The translations under genes were made by a program, and so were the position numbers. Positions 25,921 to 35,054 of a stretch of 64,000 nt of DNA are shown in pieces. The notes below the pieces were generated by a model, which was not told the origin of the DNA, did no database searches, and saw only the letters and a program-made list of their open reading frames with translations. How positions within the stretch are numbered: position 1 is the stretch's first letter; every line of letters begins with the position of its first letter. This DNA is from Streptomyces sp. SID12488 (GTDB lineage Bacteria > Actinomycetota > Actinomycetes > Streptomycetales > Streptomycetaceae). The stretch is from assembly GCF_010548275.1 (NCBI RefSeq), contig NZ_JAAGLT010000002.1, positions 248,001 through 312,000 of the forward strand, written 5' to 3'.

Positions 25921-27207
25921 CGCCGACCGGACCAGCGCGCGCAGGTCAACCCGCCCCCGCTCCACAACGCTCAGCCACTCTCCCGTACGGCTTCCCGGCG
26001 GCAGCGGCGTGTCACCGATCATGTCGAGTACGGAGTACCCCCGGGCCAACCAGCCCTGAAGCGCGAGCCAGTGCTGTATCCGGTCCTCGCTGAGGCCGGG
26101 TAACCACGGGGCGGTCTCGTACGGGGTGGCGTCCGAGCCCGCGGCGCTGAGCAGGCCCGCCCGGCGTATCAGGCACGGGTAGCAGGTGCCGCAGTTGACG
26201 TGGGGGAGGCCACGGCGGCGCTGGGGCGGGGCTCCACAGCTCAGGGTGTGTTCCAAGGACGCCTCCGACAGGCCGGCCGCAAGGGCCGCGCGGCAGACAT
26301 CGCCCTTTGTGAGGCGGGCCAGGGGGTTCTCGACCCTGACCCGGCCACCCACGGATTCGATCACCGCATTGAGGAGATGGAGAGTCCGCGGGTGCACCGA
26401 CCGGGTGGACAGAGCCGCTGAACGGGCCGCGCTCAAGGGCGGGTTGAGAGCGAGCTGGCCGTTCTCCGGGACCTGGACGCCGGTGACCCCGTCGGCTGCC
26501 GCGACACGCACCGCCGTAGACGCGTAGAGCAGGCCACGAGGACGGGAGGTGCGTTCCACCACCGCGCCGTCCCGACCGCCAGAAGTCTGGCCCACGGTGA
26601 TCTGCCGCAGTCGGCGGCCCGACCGCGCGGCCAGCACCTTCACGGCGGCGTATGCCTCACGCTGCACGTCCTCGACGTTCTTCTCGGCGTACGTCACCAG
26701 AAGCAGCATCCCCTCACCAGGCACAGTGGCACGAGTCGCCGCCCAGCTAAGGGAGTCGAGGCCGCCGGAGAACAGGGCCACCTCCTGGGCCCGCCATTCC
26801 TCGCCGACCGGGATCGACACCTGCTGCGGGGTCGCCCGCATCGGGCGGAGGGACACGTCCCATACGTCGGCAGTCAAGGTCTGGAACAGGGCGGGCAGTG
26901 GGCCGGAGGCCGCCGGCGCCCAGAGGTCCGGATCCGAGACCGGCACCGAGAGGCGGAACCGCCGGGTCCAGCGGTCCTCGCAGTGGCTCCGATCGGCGAG
27001 CTTGTCCGCCAGGAAGACGGCACGGGAAATGCGCAGCAGGTCGTCGGCCCAGGCGGGAACAGGGCCGTACAGGAGGTGGTGGCCGGTGAGGCGTTCCTCG
27101 CGTTCCTGGATGCCGCTCGCACCGATCGAGCGCCACTCGGACCCTTCGGGCGACTCGGTGTCGTACGAGCGCCACCAGAAGTGGAGCGGACCGGGAGCCG
27201 GTGTCAT
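25897..27207 (-). CDS. qatC: QatC-like protein (QueC-family deazaguanine enzyme of Qat defence)
   Basis: A 436-residue QueC-like enzyme. QueC makes 7-cyano-7-deazaguanine using ATP; QatC homologues in Qat anti-phage systems are longer and use the same fold. The N-terminal ~130 residues are specific. The PP-loop reads ALFSGGLDS (about residue 145), and a Zn-type cysteine cluster (CGAPP, CGTC, PC) lies near 322-347, as in QueC. No queD, queE, queF or tgt gene is nearby, so this is not a normal queuosine gene. It is translated directly after the QatB-like gene (ATGA overlap) and lies inside the BREX cluster. The assignment rests on motifs and on its partner; QatA and QatD are not visible. Confidence 0.72.
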   Translation of the reverse strand: MTPAPGPLHFWWRSYDTESPEGSEWRSIGASGIQEREERLTGHHLLYGPVPAWADDLLRISRAVFLADKLADRSHCEDRWTRRFRLSVPVSDPDLWAPAASGPLPALFQTLTADVWDVSLRPMRATPQQVSIPVGEEWRAQEVALFSGGLDSLSWAATRATVPGEGMLLLVTYAEKNVEDVQREAYAAVKVLAARSGRRLRQITVGQTSGGRDGAVVERTSRPRGLLYASTAVRVAAADGVTGVQVPENGQLALNPPLSAARSAALSTRSVHPRTLHLLNAVIESVGGRVRVENPLARLTKGDVCRAALAAGLSEASLEHTLSCGAPPQRRRGLPHVNCGTCYPCLIRRAGLLSAAGSDATPYETAPWLPGLSEDRIQHWLALQGWLARGYSVLDMIGDTPLPPGSRTGEWLSVVERGRVDLRALVRSASGAREVA

Positions 27208-28046
27208 GCGGGGACCTCCTCCTCGCTGAGGGCGTCGACGGCGAAGCCGAGGATCTTGCCGACCACGCCGGGGACCAGTCGCCGGGCTACGTCCGAGAGG
27301 GGGACATCCGCTTCCATCGAGTCGCCGTTCACGGACAAGGCGGCCTTCGCGGCCTCCGCCGTCTGTGCCTCGGCCTCCTCGCAGGGATTGGGGATCAGCG
27401 CGATGATCCGCTCGGCGACGCCGTCGGCGATCCTGCCCTCCGCGTCGATGACTTCGAGCACGGGAACCGTGAGTTTGATCTTCTCGGCGATGACCGCACG
27501 CAGGAATTCGGTGACAAGGTCCGCGAAGAACCACTGGTAGAGCAGGCAGAGCAGGTCGCCTGCCAGACCCGTGCCGTGGCTCGGACCACCCGGAGCGGTG
27601 AGGGACTCACGAATGTCGGGATGCTCGGTGAGCAGCCGCTGAGCGGAGGCCGCGATGGCACGGCGCAAAGCCGCGTCCACCATCGTGCCGCCCTCGCCGC
27701 CGACCTGACGGGTGAGCTCCGCGACGAACGCGTCAGCAGGGTCCTGCCAGTCGAGAGTGTCCCTGTCCTGCTCAGACACGTGGTCGTCGTGGAGCGGGTC
27801 CTTGTCCAGCAAGCCGCTCGGGCCGGCCGCAGCCAAGGTCTCCATCGCGTCGGACAGTCGTGCCCCGGCCTCACACGCGGCGTCTCGCAGACCGAACGCC
27901 GACGGGTCGTCGCGGCAGGAGCCCTGGAGAGCGTCTATCGCAGCGCTGGCCACAGCCTCAGGGTCGGACCGGTCCGGGTCCCAACGCGCGAGGCGGCTGT
28001 TCAAGCCGGACCAGCGCGGCCCTTTCCAGCTCGTGGATGTACCCAT
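27204..28046 (-). CDS. qatB: QatB-like protein
   Basis: A 280-residue protein beginning MGTSTSWKGPRWSGLNSRL, which strongly resembles the MGTSxSxxGP start of QatB proteins, followed by an acidic stretch and a helical body with hydrophobic segments (GDLLCLLYQWFFADLVTEFL). The ribosome site gggggagg precedes the ATG. In related systems the glycine after Met is the site to which a QueC-like partner attaches a deazaguanine; the conserved start here is compatible with that but does not prove it. It forms an operon with qatC (4-bp overlap) and diverges from pglY, with 262 bp between. Biochemical function is unknown. Confidence 0.65.
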   Translation of the reverse strand: MGTSTSWKGPRWSGLNSRLARWDPDRSDPEAVASAAIDALQGSCRDDPSAFGLRDAACEAGARLSDAMETLAAAGPSGLLDKDPLHDDHVSEQDRDTLDWQDPADAFVAELTRQVGGEGGTMVDAALRRAIAASAQRLLTEHPDIRESLTAPGGPSHGTGLAGDLLCLLYQWFFADLVTEFLRAVIAEKIKLTVPVLEVIDAEGRIADGVAERIIALIPNPCEEAEAQTAEAAKAALSVNGDSMEADVPLSDVARRLVPGVVGKILGFAVDALSEEEVPA

Positions 28047-28308
28047 GCCACCGCCTCCCCCGATCCGGCACCCTCAGCTCCAGTGCAGCAGCGGGTGGCA
28101 CATGCAGGTAGGGCGCGACTCGGCCATATTCAACAAATTGTCACGGAAGGTGATGAAGGCGAGGTGGGTGAATGCGTACCGTAGCCGGGTCGTCGCGGAG
28201 ATTCGCTCCTGCCCAGGTCCGCACCACTGCTCGGCTGGCAGGATGGGACCTTGCCCCGTGTGCAGACGTGGGGTCCGACTGCAGTCGAATGAGGGAACGA
28301 GACCCCTG

Positions 28309-31300
28309 ATGCCCACGAGCGATCTCTTCCTGCGGGATGTCATCGACATCAAGGAAGACGTCCATGCCGGCGACTTCAAGGTGGAGCTCTCCGGAGGCTT
28401 CACCGAAACCGACGCCCGGGTGGCGGAGTACGTCGTCACGGACCAGCTTCAGGAGGCGTTCAAGCAGGCGCTCAGTCTTGTCGGGGCGGCCGTCCGCACC
28501 GGCAACTCGCACGCCGCTTACCTGCACGGATCGTTCGGCGCCGGTAAGAGCCACTTCCTGACCGTGCTGCACGCGGTGCTCAACAACCACCCCGCAGCCC
28601 GCCGCAAGGAGCGGCTCCAGGAAGTCATCGCCCCGCACGACGACTGGCTGCGCCAGAAGAAGTTCCTGATGGTGCCCTACCACCTGGTCGGTTCGGCCGA
28701 CCTGGACTCGGCGCTGCTCGGCGGGTACGTGGCGGCCGTACGAAAGCAGCACTCCGACAAGCCGACGCCCGCTGTCTATCGGGCGGACGCCGCGCTGGCT
28801 GACGCCCACAAGCAGCGCGCGTTCCTCGCGGACGACGGCAAGTTCACGCGATGGCTCGGTTCGGGCGATGTGGTCGTCGCGCCGAGTGGCGCCGTGGCCG
28901 GGGCCGATGACGAGAACGACCTCGACACGAGCGACCTGGACACCAGCGGGCTCGGAGCCGCCGCGAGCGTTGCCCCGCCCGCCACCTGGACCACCGCAGA
29001 ACTCGACCGTGCCTTCGCCGCCCCCGCCGGGGACCCGCATCGCAACGCACTGGTCTCCGCTCTGCTCTCCGGACCCATGGCCTCCTACGGCACCGGTGCG
29101 CGGGGCGACAAAGAGGCCTTCGTTCCGCTGGAGAACGGGCTCGCAGTCGTGTCCCGCCATGCCCAGATGCTTGGTTACGACGGGATCGTGCTGTTCCTGG
29201 ACGAACTGATCCTGTGGCTCCAGGCCCACATGGGGAAGCAGGACTTCGTACGCGACCAGGTGCAGAGGCTGGTCAAGCTGATCGAGTCCGGAGACAGCGA
29301 CCGGCCCGTGCCGATCATCTCCTTCATCTCCCGCCAGCGTGACCTCTCCCAGCTGATCGGCTCCGACGTCGCCGGGGCCGAGGTGCAGAACCTGGAACAG
29401 CAGGTCGAGTACCTCGCGGGCCGCATCGACGTCGTCGACCTCGAAGACAGCAACCTCATCGAGATCATCAAGCACCGCGTGCTCGCTCCGAAGCCCGGCA
29501 TGGAAGGTGTGCGCGACGAGGCCTTCGCGGCAGTCGAGTCCTCCAAGGACGAGGTGCGGCAGGTTCTGCTCGACGCCCATGGGCGTACCGAGGCATCGTG
29601 GAACGACTTCCGGGAGGTCTACCCGCTCTCGCCCGCCTTCCTCAATGTGCTGGTCGAGCTCGCGGGTGCGCTCCAGCGCGAGCGCACCGGTCTGAAGCTC
29701 GTCCAGGAGGCTCTGTCGCGGCGCCGCAACGACCTGAAACTCGGCGAACTCATCCCGCTCGGAGACCTGTGGGACGTCATCCTGGACGGCACGGGTGAGG
29801 CGTTCACCGCACGCCTGCGCAAGGAGGCTGAGACCGCCAAACGCTTCCATGCACGCGTGGTGGCCTACCTGCTGGAGAAGTACGGCTCGGCCGACAGCCC
29901 CCTGTTCAAGGGGGACGAGCGGCTCATCAAGACTCTGCTGCTCGCCGCCCTCGCGCCCAACGTCCCTGCGCTGGCCCGACTCACCGGAGAACGGCTCGCC
30001 GCGCTCAACCACGGGTCGATCAAGGTACGGCTCGGCTCCGCCGGGACCGCGGCGGCCAAGCGGCTCAAGGAACTCCAGGGCGAATTCGGCGAGTTGCGCA
30101 GCGAGGGAAGCGCCGACCCCGTCTTTCATCTGCATCTGTCCGACCTCGACATCGAGCCGCTGCTCGACGAGGTCGCCAGTGAGGACAATCCCGGCAAGCG
30201 CCGACAGTGGATCAAGGACAAGCTGTGGACGGAGCTGGGGATCAGCGACGCCCAGGGCTTCGTCAGCGAGCGCGAGATCGTCTGGCGCGGCACAAAGCGC
30301 ACCGCCGAGTTCGTCTTCGGCAACGTCTGTGATCCGCATCTGCCGGACGAGCAGTTCCGGCCGATGCTCGAGGGGAACATCCGGTTCGTCCTCGACTACC
30401 CCTTCGACGACAAGCACTTCCCGAGCGACGACGTCCGACGCATCGAGAAGATGAAGCAGGAGGGCAAGTACGCCCGCACCATCATCTGGCTGCCCGACTT
30501 CTTCTCCGAGCAGAAGTCCAACCAGCTCGGCCGCCTCCTGAAGATCAACTACTTGCTGGAGCGGGACCGCCTCGACGATCACACCGCCACCAAGTCCGAG
30601 GACGAGCGGATCCAGATCCGCCACCAGCTCAAGGCGCAGAGCGAGAACCTGACCTCCCAACTGATCGCCGTACTCCAGCAGTTGTACGGGATCAGCAAGC
30701 CCGACCCCGGGAGTGTCGGCGCCGAGGTGCCGGACAACCAGCACGTGTGGTCACTCGAACCCAGGTACTCCCGGCCCAGGCCGCAGGCGGGGCTCAGCTT
30801 CGAGCAGAACCTGTACGCGCTCGCCGACGGCATGTTCGCCGCCCTGTACCCGAAGCACCCGGACTTCGACCCGACGCTGACCCGAAAGGCGGTAACCACC
30901 AGGGAACTCAAGACAGCCCTGGAGTGGATCGGGAACGCGATGAAGGACGGATCGCGGCGGGTCGTGGTGGACAGGCATCACCTGGTCATCGTCAAGAAGA
31001 TCGTGCACCCGCTCGGACTCGGCGAAGTACACGACGGGCCGCTGAACCTCCTGAACGACTGGCGCCTGAAGATCAACCAGAAGGCCGCCGACGCCAAGGC
31101 CGGTACGGAGCTCGCTGTCGAGGACGTCCGACGCTGGATCGCCGAGCTGGGTTTCGAGGGCCTCGAGAAGAACATCTCCAGCCTGATCATCGCCACGTAC
31201 GCGCTGCTCGACGACCGGACCTGGGTGCACCAGACGACACCCGTGCCCGCCCCCGACCTGGAGCGGATCGGACTGGGGTACGGACTGCGCGCCGTCGAAC

Positions 31301-32229
31301 TGCCCAGCGAGGAGCAGTTCGCCGCCGCCCGCACCCGAGCCGGGGCGATCTTCGGTGTCTCTGCCCAGCCCGTGCTCTTCGCTCGTAATGTCGCCTCGTT
31401 GGAGTCCGAGGTGCGCGCTGTCGCCGCCGCTCACGAGGCAGCAGTCGGGGGAGTGCGACGCTCGCTCGACAAGCACGCGACAGACCTCGGCATCACCGGC
31501 CCGGACGCGGACAGGATGCGTTCCATGCGGGCCGCTGCCGACCTGATCGCCCGGCTCTCCCGTACCAGCGACGGAACTTCCCTGGTCAAGGAACTCGCGG
31601 CGGTCTCGTACGACGTGACCGACCGGGAGGTGGGCGCTGCGATCAAGCAGGCCCCCGAGGTGCTGGCGGCGCTCGACAGCACCAACTGGCCTCTGCTGAG
31701 GAGCGTGCGAGGCTTCGCCGAACGAAACGACGGTGTCGGCGACAAGGCCGATCGGCTGATCACCGCGCTCCACGACGCCGTGAACGACCACGAGCTGACC
31801 AGATCCCTCGTACCGGTGCTGAGCCGGCTGCAGGACGAGTCCGTGGCGCTTGTCACGGAGGCGGCCCGGCTCGCGACCGTCGCCCAGCCGCCCGCTGTGC
31901 AGCCGCCGATGCCGGGTCCGGGGGACATCAGTCTGACTCAGCACGGCCGACCTGTGGTGCCGTCCGGCCTGCCACCCCAGCTGGGCTTCGACGAGTCGAA
32001 GCCGACGGCTCCTCCTGCGGCCGCTTCGGTACGTGGTCCGAGTGCGCCGCACGTCGTGGACACGACCCAGCTCACCGGCCTCGAGTCCGCGCTCACCGAC
32101 GCGATCGCCGATGTGCAGGACGAGATCCGTTCGTACGCCGCCGCGAACCCCGGCGTGCGCATCGAGATCGCCTGGCGGCCAGTGCCTGCCGAGGGCCAGG
32201 GCACACCGGACGAGGGAGCCGCCCGCTGA
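28309..32229 (+). CDS. pglY: PglY (BrxC-like) ATPase of BREX type 2
   Basis: A 1306-residue AAA-type ATPase of the Pgl/BREX type 2 system, the counterpart of BrxC. Walker A is LHGSFGAGKSHF (about residues 72-83) and Walker B is GIVLFLDELILW (about 291-302). The rest is largely helical, with an Asp/Thr-rich loop (DLDTSDLDTSG) near residue 205. ATP binding is established as necessary for Pgl function in S. coelicolor, and the length is close to that protein. ATG start with gagggaacgag upstream. It is followed without gap by pglZ (stop and start overlap by one base), indicating one operon. Confidence 0.92.
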   Translation: MPTSDLFLRDVIDIKEDVHAGDFKVELSGGFTETDARVAEYVVTDQLQEAFKQALSLVGAAVRTGNSHAAYLHGSFGAGKSHFLTVLHAVLNNHPAARRKERLQEVIAPHDDWLRQKKFLMVPYHLVGSADLDSALLGGYVAAVRKQHSDKPTPAVYRADAALADAHKQRAFLADDGKFTRWLGSGDVVVAPSGAVAGADDENDLDTSDLDTSGLGAAASVAPPATWTTAELDRAFAAPAGDPHRNALVSALLSGPMASYGTGARGDKEAFVPLENGLAVVSRHAQMLGYDGIVLFLDELILWLQAHMGKQDFVRDQVQRLVKLIESGDSDRPVPIISFISRQRDLSQLIGSDVAGAEVQNLEQQVEYLAGRIDVVDLEDSNLIEIIKHRVLAPKPGMEGVRDEAFAAVESSKDEVRQVLLDAHGRTEASWNDFREVYPLSPAFLNVLVELAGALQRERTGLKLVQEALSRRRNDLKLGELIPLGDLWDVILDGTGEAFTARLRKEAETAKRFHARVVAYLLEKYGSADSPLFKGDERLIKTLLLAALAPNVPALARLTGERLAALNHGSIKVRLGSAGTAAAKRLKELQGEFGELRSEGSADPVFHLHLSDLDIEPLLDEVASEDNPGKRRQWIKDKLWTELGISDAQGFVSEREIVWRGTKRTAEFVFGNVCDPHLPDEQFRPMLEGNIRFVLDYPFDDKHFPSDDVRRIEKMKQEGKYARTIIWLPDFFSEQKSNQLGRLLKINYLLERDRLDDHTATKSEDERIQIRHQLKAQSENLTSQLIAVLQQLYGISKPDPGSVGAEVPDNQHVWSLEPRYSRPRPQAGLSFEQNLYALADGMFAALYPKHPDFDPTLTRKAVTTRELKTALEWIGNAMKDGSRRVVVDRHHLVIVKKIVHPLGLGEVHDGPLNLLNDWRLKINQKAADAKAGTELAVEDVRRWIAELGFEGLEKNISSLIIATYALLDDRTWVHQTTPVPAPDLERIGLGYGLRAVELPSEEQFAAARTRAGAIFGVSAQPVLFARNVASLESEVRAVAAAHEAAVGGVRRSLDKHATDLGITGPDADRMRSMRAAADLIARLSRTSDGTSLVKELAAVSYDVTDREVGAAIKQAPEVLAALDSTNWPLLRSVRGFAERNDGVGDKADRLITALHDAVNDHELTRSLVPVLSRLQDESVALVTEAARLATVAQPPAVQPPMPGPGDISLTQHGRPVVPSGLPPQLGFDESKPTAPPAAASVRGPSAPHVVDTTQLTGLESALTDAIADVQDEIRSYAAANPGVRIEIAWRPVPAEGQGTPDEGAAR

Positions 32230-35012
32230 TGTCCACACCTCCGCCGCAGATCAACCGGCTCACGATCGAGGCACTCCTCGACACCTACGCGGCCGGTCTG
32301 CGCGACCGCCGTCTGATGCTGGTGCACGGTCGCTACCCGGACACGGCACCCGACATCTTCACCGCCAAGATCGGTGGGGAACCCCGCCGGGTCCATGTCA
32401 GCGACCAGACATCCGTACTGGGCATCGTGGACGCCTGGCAGCAGCACCGGTCCGACCGGGCTCGCGACGCCGACGTACTCGTGGTGACCACCGGTATCGG
32501 TGACGAGCAGCTCGGTTGGGACGTGCGCGGACACGCCGTGAAACGGCGCACCCTCACGGTCGAGAAGGCGGAGATCGTGAAACAGCGCTTCGGCGTGCGT
32601 GAACTCGACTCCCGGTTGTACGGCGAACCGTGGCTGCTCGAAGCGCTGCTTGACGCGGAACCGCACGACGGCTGGCCGCGTTCTGGGTCTCTGCTCACCC
32701 GGGATGCGGCGGTCAAGGCGCTCGTCGTCGCGCGACTCGGGCTGGACCGCGTCGTCGACGGGGAGACCACCGCCGGCCTCGCCATCGACGCCGACGCCAT
32801 GCTCGTCTGGTCCCGTACATCGGCCGGTCCCACTAGGTTTCTCGAACTCGACGCCGTCGAGAGGGGAAAGATCAAGGAGTGGCTCGGCGAAACGGCCGGC
32901 GCCGCCGTGCCTGTGCTGATGTCACTCGTCGAAGACGGGCGAGGACAGGACGCGATGGCCCGGGGGCTGCTCGCAGCGGCGATGGCCGACCCGGCGACCG
33001 GGCCGGACACCGTGCTCGCCGTCGGCGGGCTCTTCGGGCAGGTACGCCGGTCCGACATCCTGGCATTCAGCGATGCGGTGGCGGGCACCCTCACCCGTTG
33101 GATCGGCGAGGCACGACACAACGAGGCCGCCAAGCAGCGGGTGTTCTCCGTCATCGACCGTGCGGACCGCCTCGCCCAGGAAGCCGGACTGACCCAGGCA
33201 CTGCGAGGCAGCCGCTTCCTTCTGACCAGCTTCACCGCTCAACTACGGGCCGTCGCAGAGGCCTTGGCCGCCTCGCCCGACCAGGCAGAAGCGGCCCTTG
33301 CCGACCTGCGGGAACACGCGTTGGCAGCCCTGAACACGGACCGTATCGCCGTCGCCGAGATGGCTGTACGCGTCGCACGCTGGCTGTCCACCGAACAGCC
33401 CCGCGTCGAGTCCGTCGCCTCTGGGGTCCGCGGACATCTCGCCGAGTGGGGCTGGGTGGACCGGGCGTTGAACGTCCTGTGGTCGGGCGACCCGGTCGGG
33501 GACGTGGTAGCCGGGCAGGCGTACAGGACGCTTCACGACACTGCTCGTGCCCGCAGGGACACACTCGACGAGCAGTTCTCACAGCGACTCGCGGGCTGGA
33601 CCCGCACCGCCGACCAGCAGAACCCGGGCGGCTGCCTGCTCGTCGAGAACGTGCTGACCGAATGCGCAGCCCGCCTCTACTCGGAGTCGACGAGTCCGCT
33701 GATCCTGCTGATCGACGGCATGAGCAGCGCGGCAGCCGTGCAGCTCGGCGAAGAGGCGGAGCGCGAGGGGTGGATCGAAGCCGTGCCCGCACCGCCCGCC
33801 GGGCAGTCGGCGCAGCGCAGCGCAGCGGTTTCCATGCTGCCCTCGGTGACCAGGATCAGCCGAACCTCACTGCTCACAGGTATGGCCGGCACGGGTGGGC
33901 AGTCGAAGGAGACGGCTGGATTCGCCCAGTTCTGGGAGCAGCGACGGGCCGTCGGCGTGCTGTTCCACAAGGCCACGATAGGCGGCCCGTCCGGACACCG
34001 GCTGACTGAGGAACTGGCCTCCGCCCTCGCCTCGACCGCGGTGGTCGGTGTCGTCCTCAACACCATCGACGACGCCCTGGACCACGGACAGCAGGGTGAG
34101 CGCACCCAGTGGCGGATCAACGACATCACCTTCATGCGCGAGCTGCTGGCCGCGGCCAAGGGCTATGGGCGTCCTGTCCTGCTGGTTGCGGATCACGGCC
34201 ATGTGCTGGAACGCGGGGTGAACCCCGGACCCGCCAAGGCGAGCGGAGCGGAGTCGTCCCGCTGGCGCAGCGGGAGCAGCGCCGAAGACGGAGAGATCAT
34301 CCTCTCGGGACCGCGCGTTCTGGAAGGCGGAGGCACGATCATCGCTCCCTGGCGAGAGGACATCCGGTACACGCCGCGGAAGGCCGGCTACCACGGCGGC
34401 GCATCGCTGGCCGAGGTGACAGTGCCTCTGCTGGTGCTGCTGCCCGCCCTGGATGTCCTGCCGAAGGGCTGGGAAGTTCTCCCGAGGGAAGAGGCGACAC
34501 CTTCGTGGTGGAGCCAGAGCCGGATGCCGGAGGAGACCTGGCCGGAGTCCGTCACGCTTCCCGCCGCCGCTCCCGTGACGAAGCCCAGGACCACCCGGAA
34601 ACGGGCAGAACAGGAGGGTGAAGGCCTCTTCACCCCGGCCGAGGTCGAACGCGAGCCGTCCAAGTCCCAGCCCCCGCCGGCTCCAACGACTCTGGGTGCC
34701 CTGGTCGTGGCCGGCGACGTGTACGCCGCACAGGCCGAGTACGTCCGCAGGAAACCCGAAAGGCCTGTCGTCGCCGCCGTCATCGACGCACTCGCCGAGG
34801 CAGGCGAGACCATGTCCCCTGCAGCCCTCGCCGCAGCCATTTCCGCGAGCGACCGCGTCAGGCGCAATATGGATGGTTTCATCGCCACCTTGCAGCGGCT
34901 CCTGAACGTGGAGGGATATCCGGTGCTCGGCCTCATCGACTCGGGACACACCGTCCGGCTCGATGTCCACCTGCTGCGTACGCAGTTCCAGCTGGAGAAG
35001 AGACGGACATGA
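32229..35012 (+). CDS. pglZ: PglZ: alkaline-phosphatase-like BREX protein
   Basis: A 927-residue PglZ, the hallmark protein of all BREX types. The alkaline phosphatase-superfamily metal-binding motifs are LILLIDGMSS (about residue 491-500) and LLVADHGHVLERG (about 652-664). The N-terminal half is BREX-specific and helical. A C-terminal winged-helix-like part (about 860-925) follows a Pro/Lys-rich linker. In S. coelicolor PglZ is toxic without PglX and essential for resistance. It is translationally coupled to pglY. A 23-bp duplication separates it from brxD. Confidence 0.93.
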   Translation: MSTPPPQINRLTIEALLDTYAAGLRDRRLMLVHGRYPDTAPDIFTAKIGGEPRRVHVSDQTSVLGIVDAWQQHRSDRARDADVLVVTTGIGDEQLGWDVRGHAVKRRTLTVEKAEIVKQRFGVRELDSRLYGEPWLLEALLDAEPHDGWPRSGSLLTRDAAVKALVVARLGLDRVVDGETTAGLAIDADAMLVWSRTSAGPTRFLELDAVERGKIKEWLGETAGAAVPVLMSLVEDGRGQDAMARGLLAAAMADPATGPDTVLAVGGLFGQVRRSDILAFSDAVAGTLTRWIGEARHNEAAKQRVFSVIDRADRLAQEAGLTQALRGSRFLLTSFTAQLRAVAEALAASPDQAEAALADLREHALAALNTDRIAVAEMAVRVARWLSTEQPRVESVASGVRGHLAEWGWVDRALNVLWSGDPVGDVVAGQAYRTLHDTARARRDTLDEQFSQRLAGWTRTADQQNPGGCLLVENVLTECAARLYSESTSPLILLIDGMSSAAAVQLGEEAEREGWIEAVPAPPAGQSAQRSAAVSMLPSVTRISRTSLLTGMAGTGGQSKETAGFAQFWEQRRAVGVLFHKATIGGPSGHRLTEELASALASTAVVGVVLNTIDDALDHGQQGERTQWRINDITFMRELLAAAKGYGRPVLLVADHGHVLERGVNPGPAKASGAESSRWRSGSSAEDGEIILSGPRVLEGGGTIIAPWREDIRYTPRKAGYHGGASLAEVTVPLLVLLPALDVLPKGWEVLPREEATPSWWSQSRMPEETWPESVTLPAAAPVTKPRTTRKRAEQEGEGLFTPAEVEREPSKSQPPPAPTTLGALVVAGDVYAAQAEYVRRKPERPVVAAVIDALAEAGETMSPAALAAAISASDRVRRNMDGFIATLQRLLNVEGYPVLGLIDSGHTVRLDVHLLRTQFQLEKRRT

Positions 35013-35054
35013 CCGTGGAAGGATGCGGAACGTGACCGTGGAAGGAAGCCGGAC
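35009..35054 (+). repeat. 23-bp tandem duplication of a start/ribosome-site block between pglZ and brxD
   Basis: Two adjacent 23-bp units (35009-35031 and 35032-35054) share (a/g)tgaccgtggaagga; both begin with a start codon and ACC, and brxD itself begins GTG-ACC at 35055. Only the last GTG opens the brxD frame, because 23 is not a multiple of three. The duplicated ggaagga provides the ribosome site. Confidence 0.8.

Noticed and set aside
25897..27207. QueC of queuosine biosynthesis
   Set aside because: The protein is about twice the length of QueC, no queD/queE/queF/tgt genes are near, and it is coupled to a QatB-like gene.
28141..30744. 867-codon antisense frame in pglY
   Set aside because: Mirror of pglY codons, rich in Gly/Val/Leu runs; no family resemblance.
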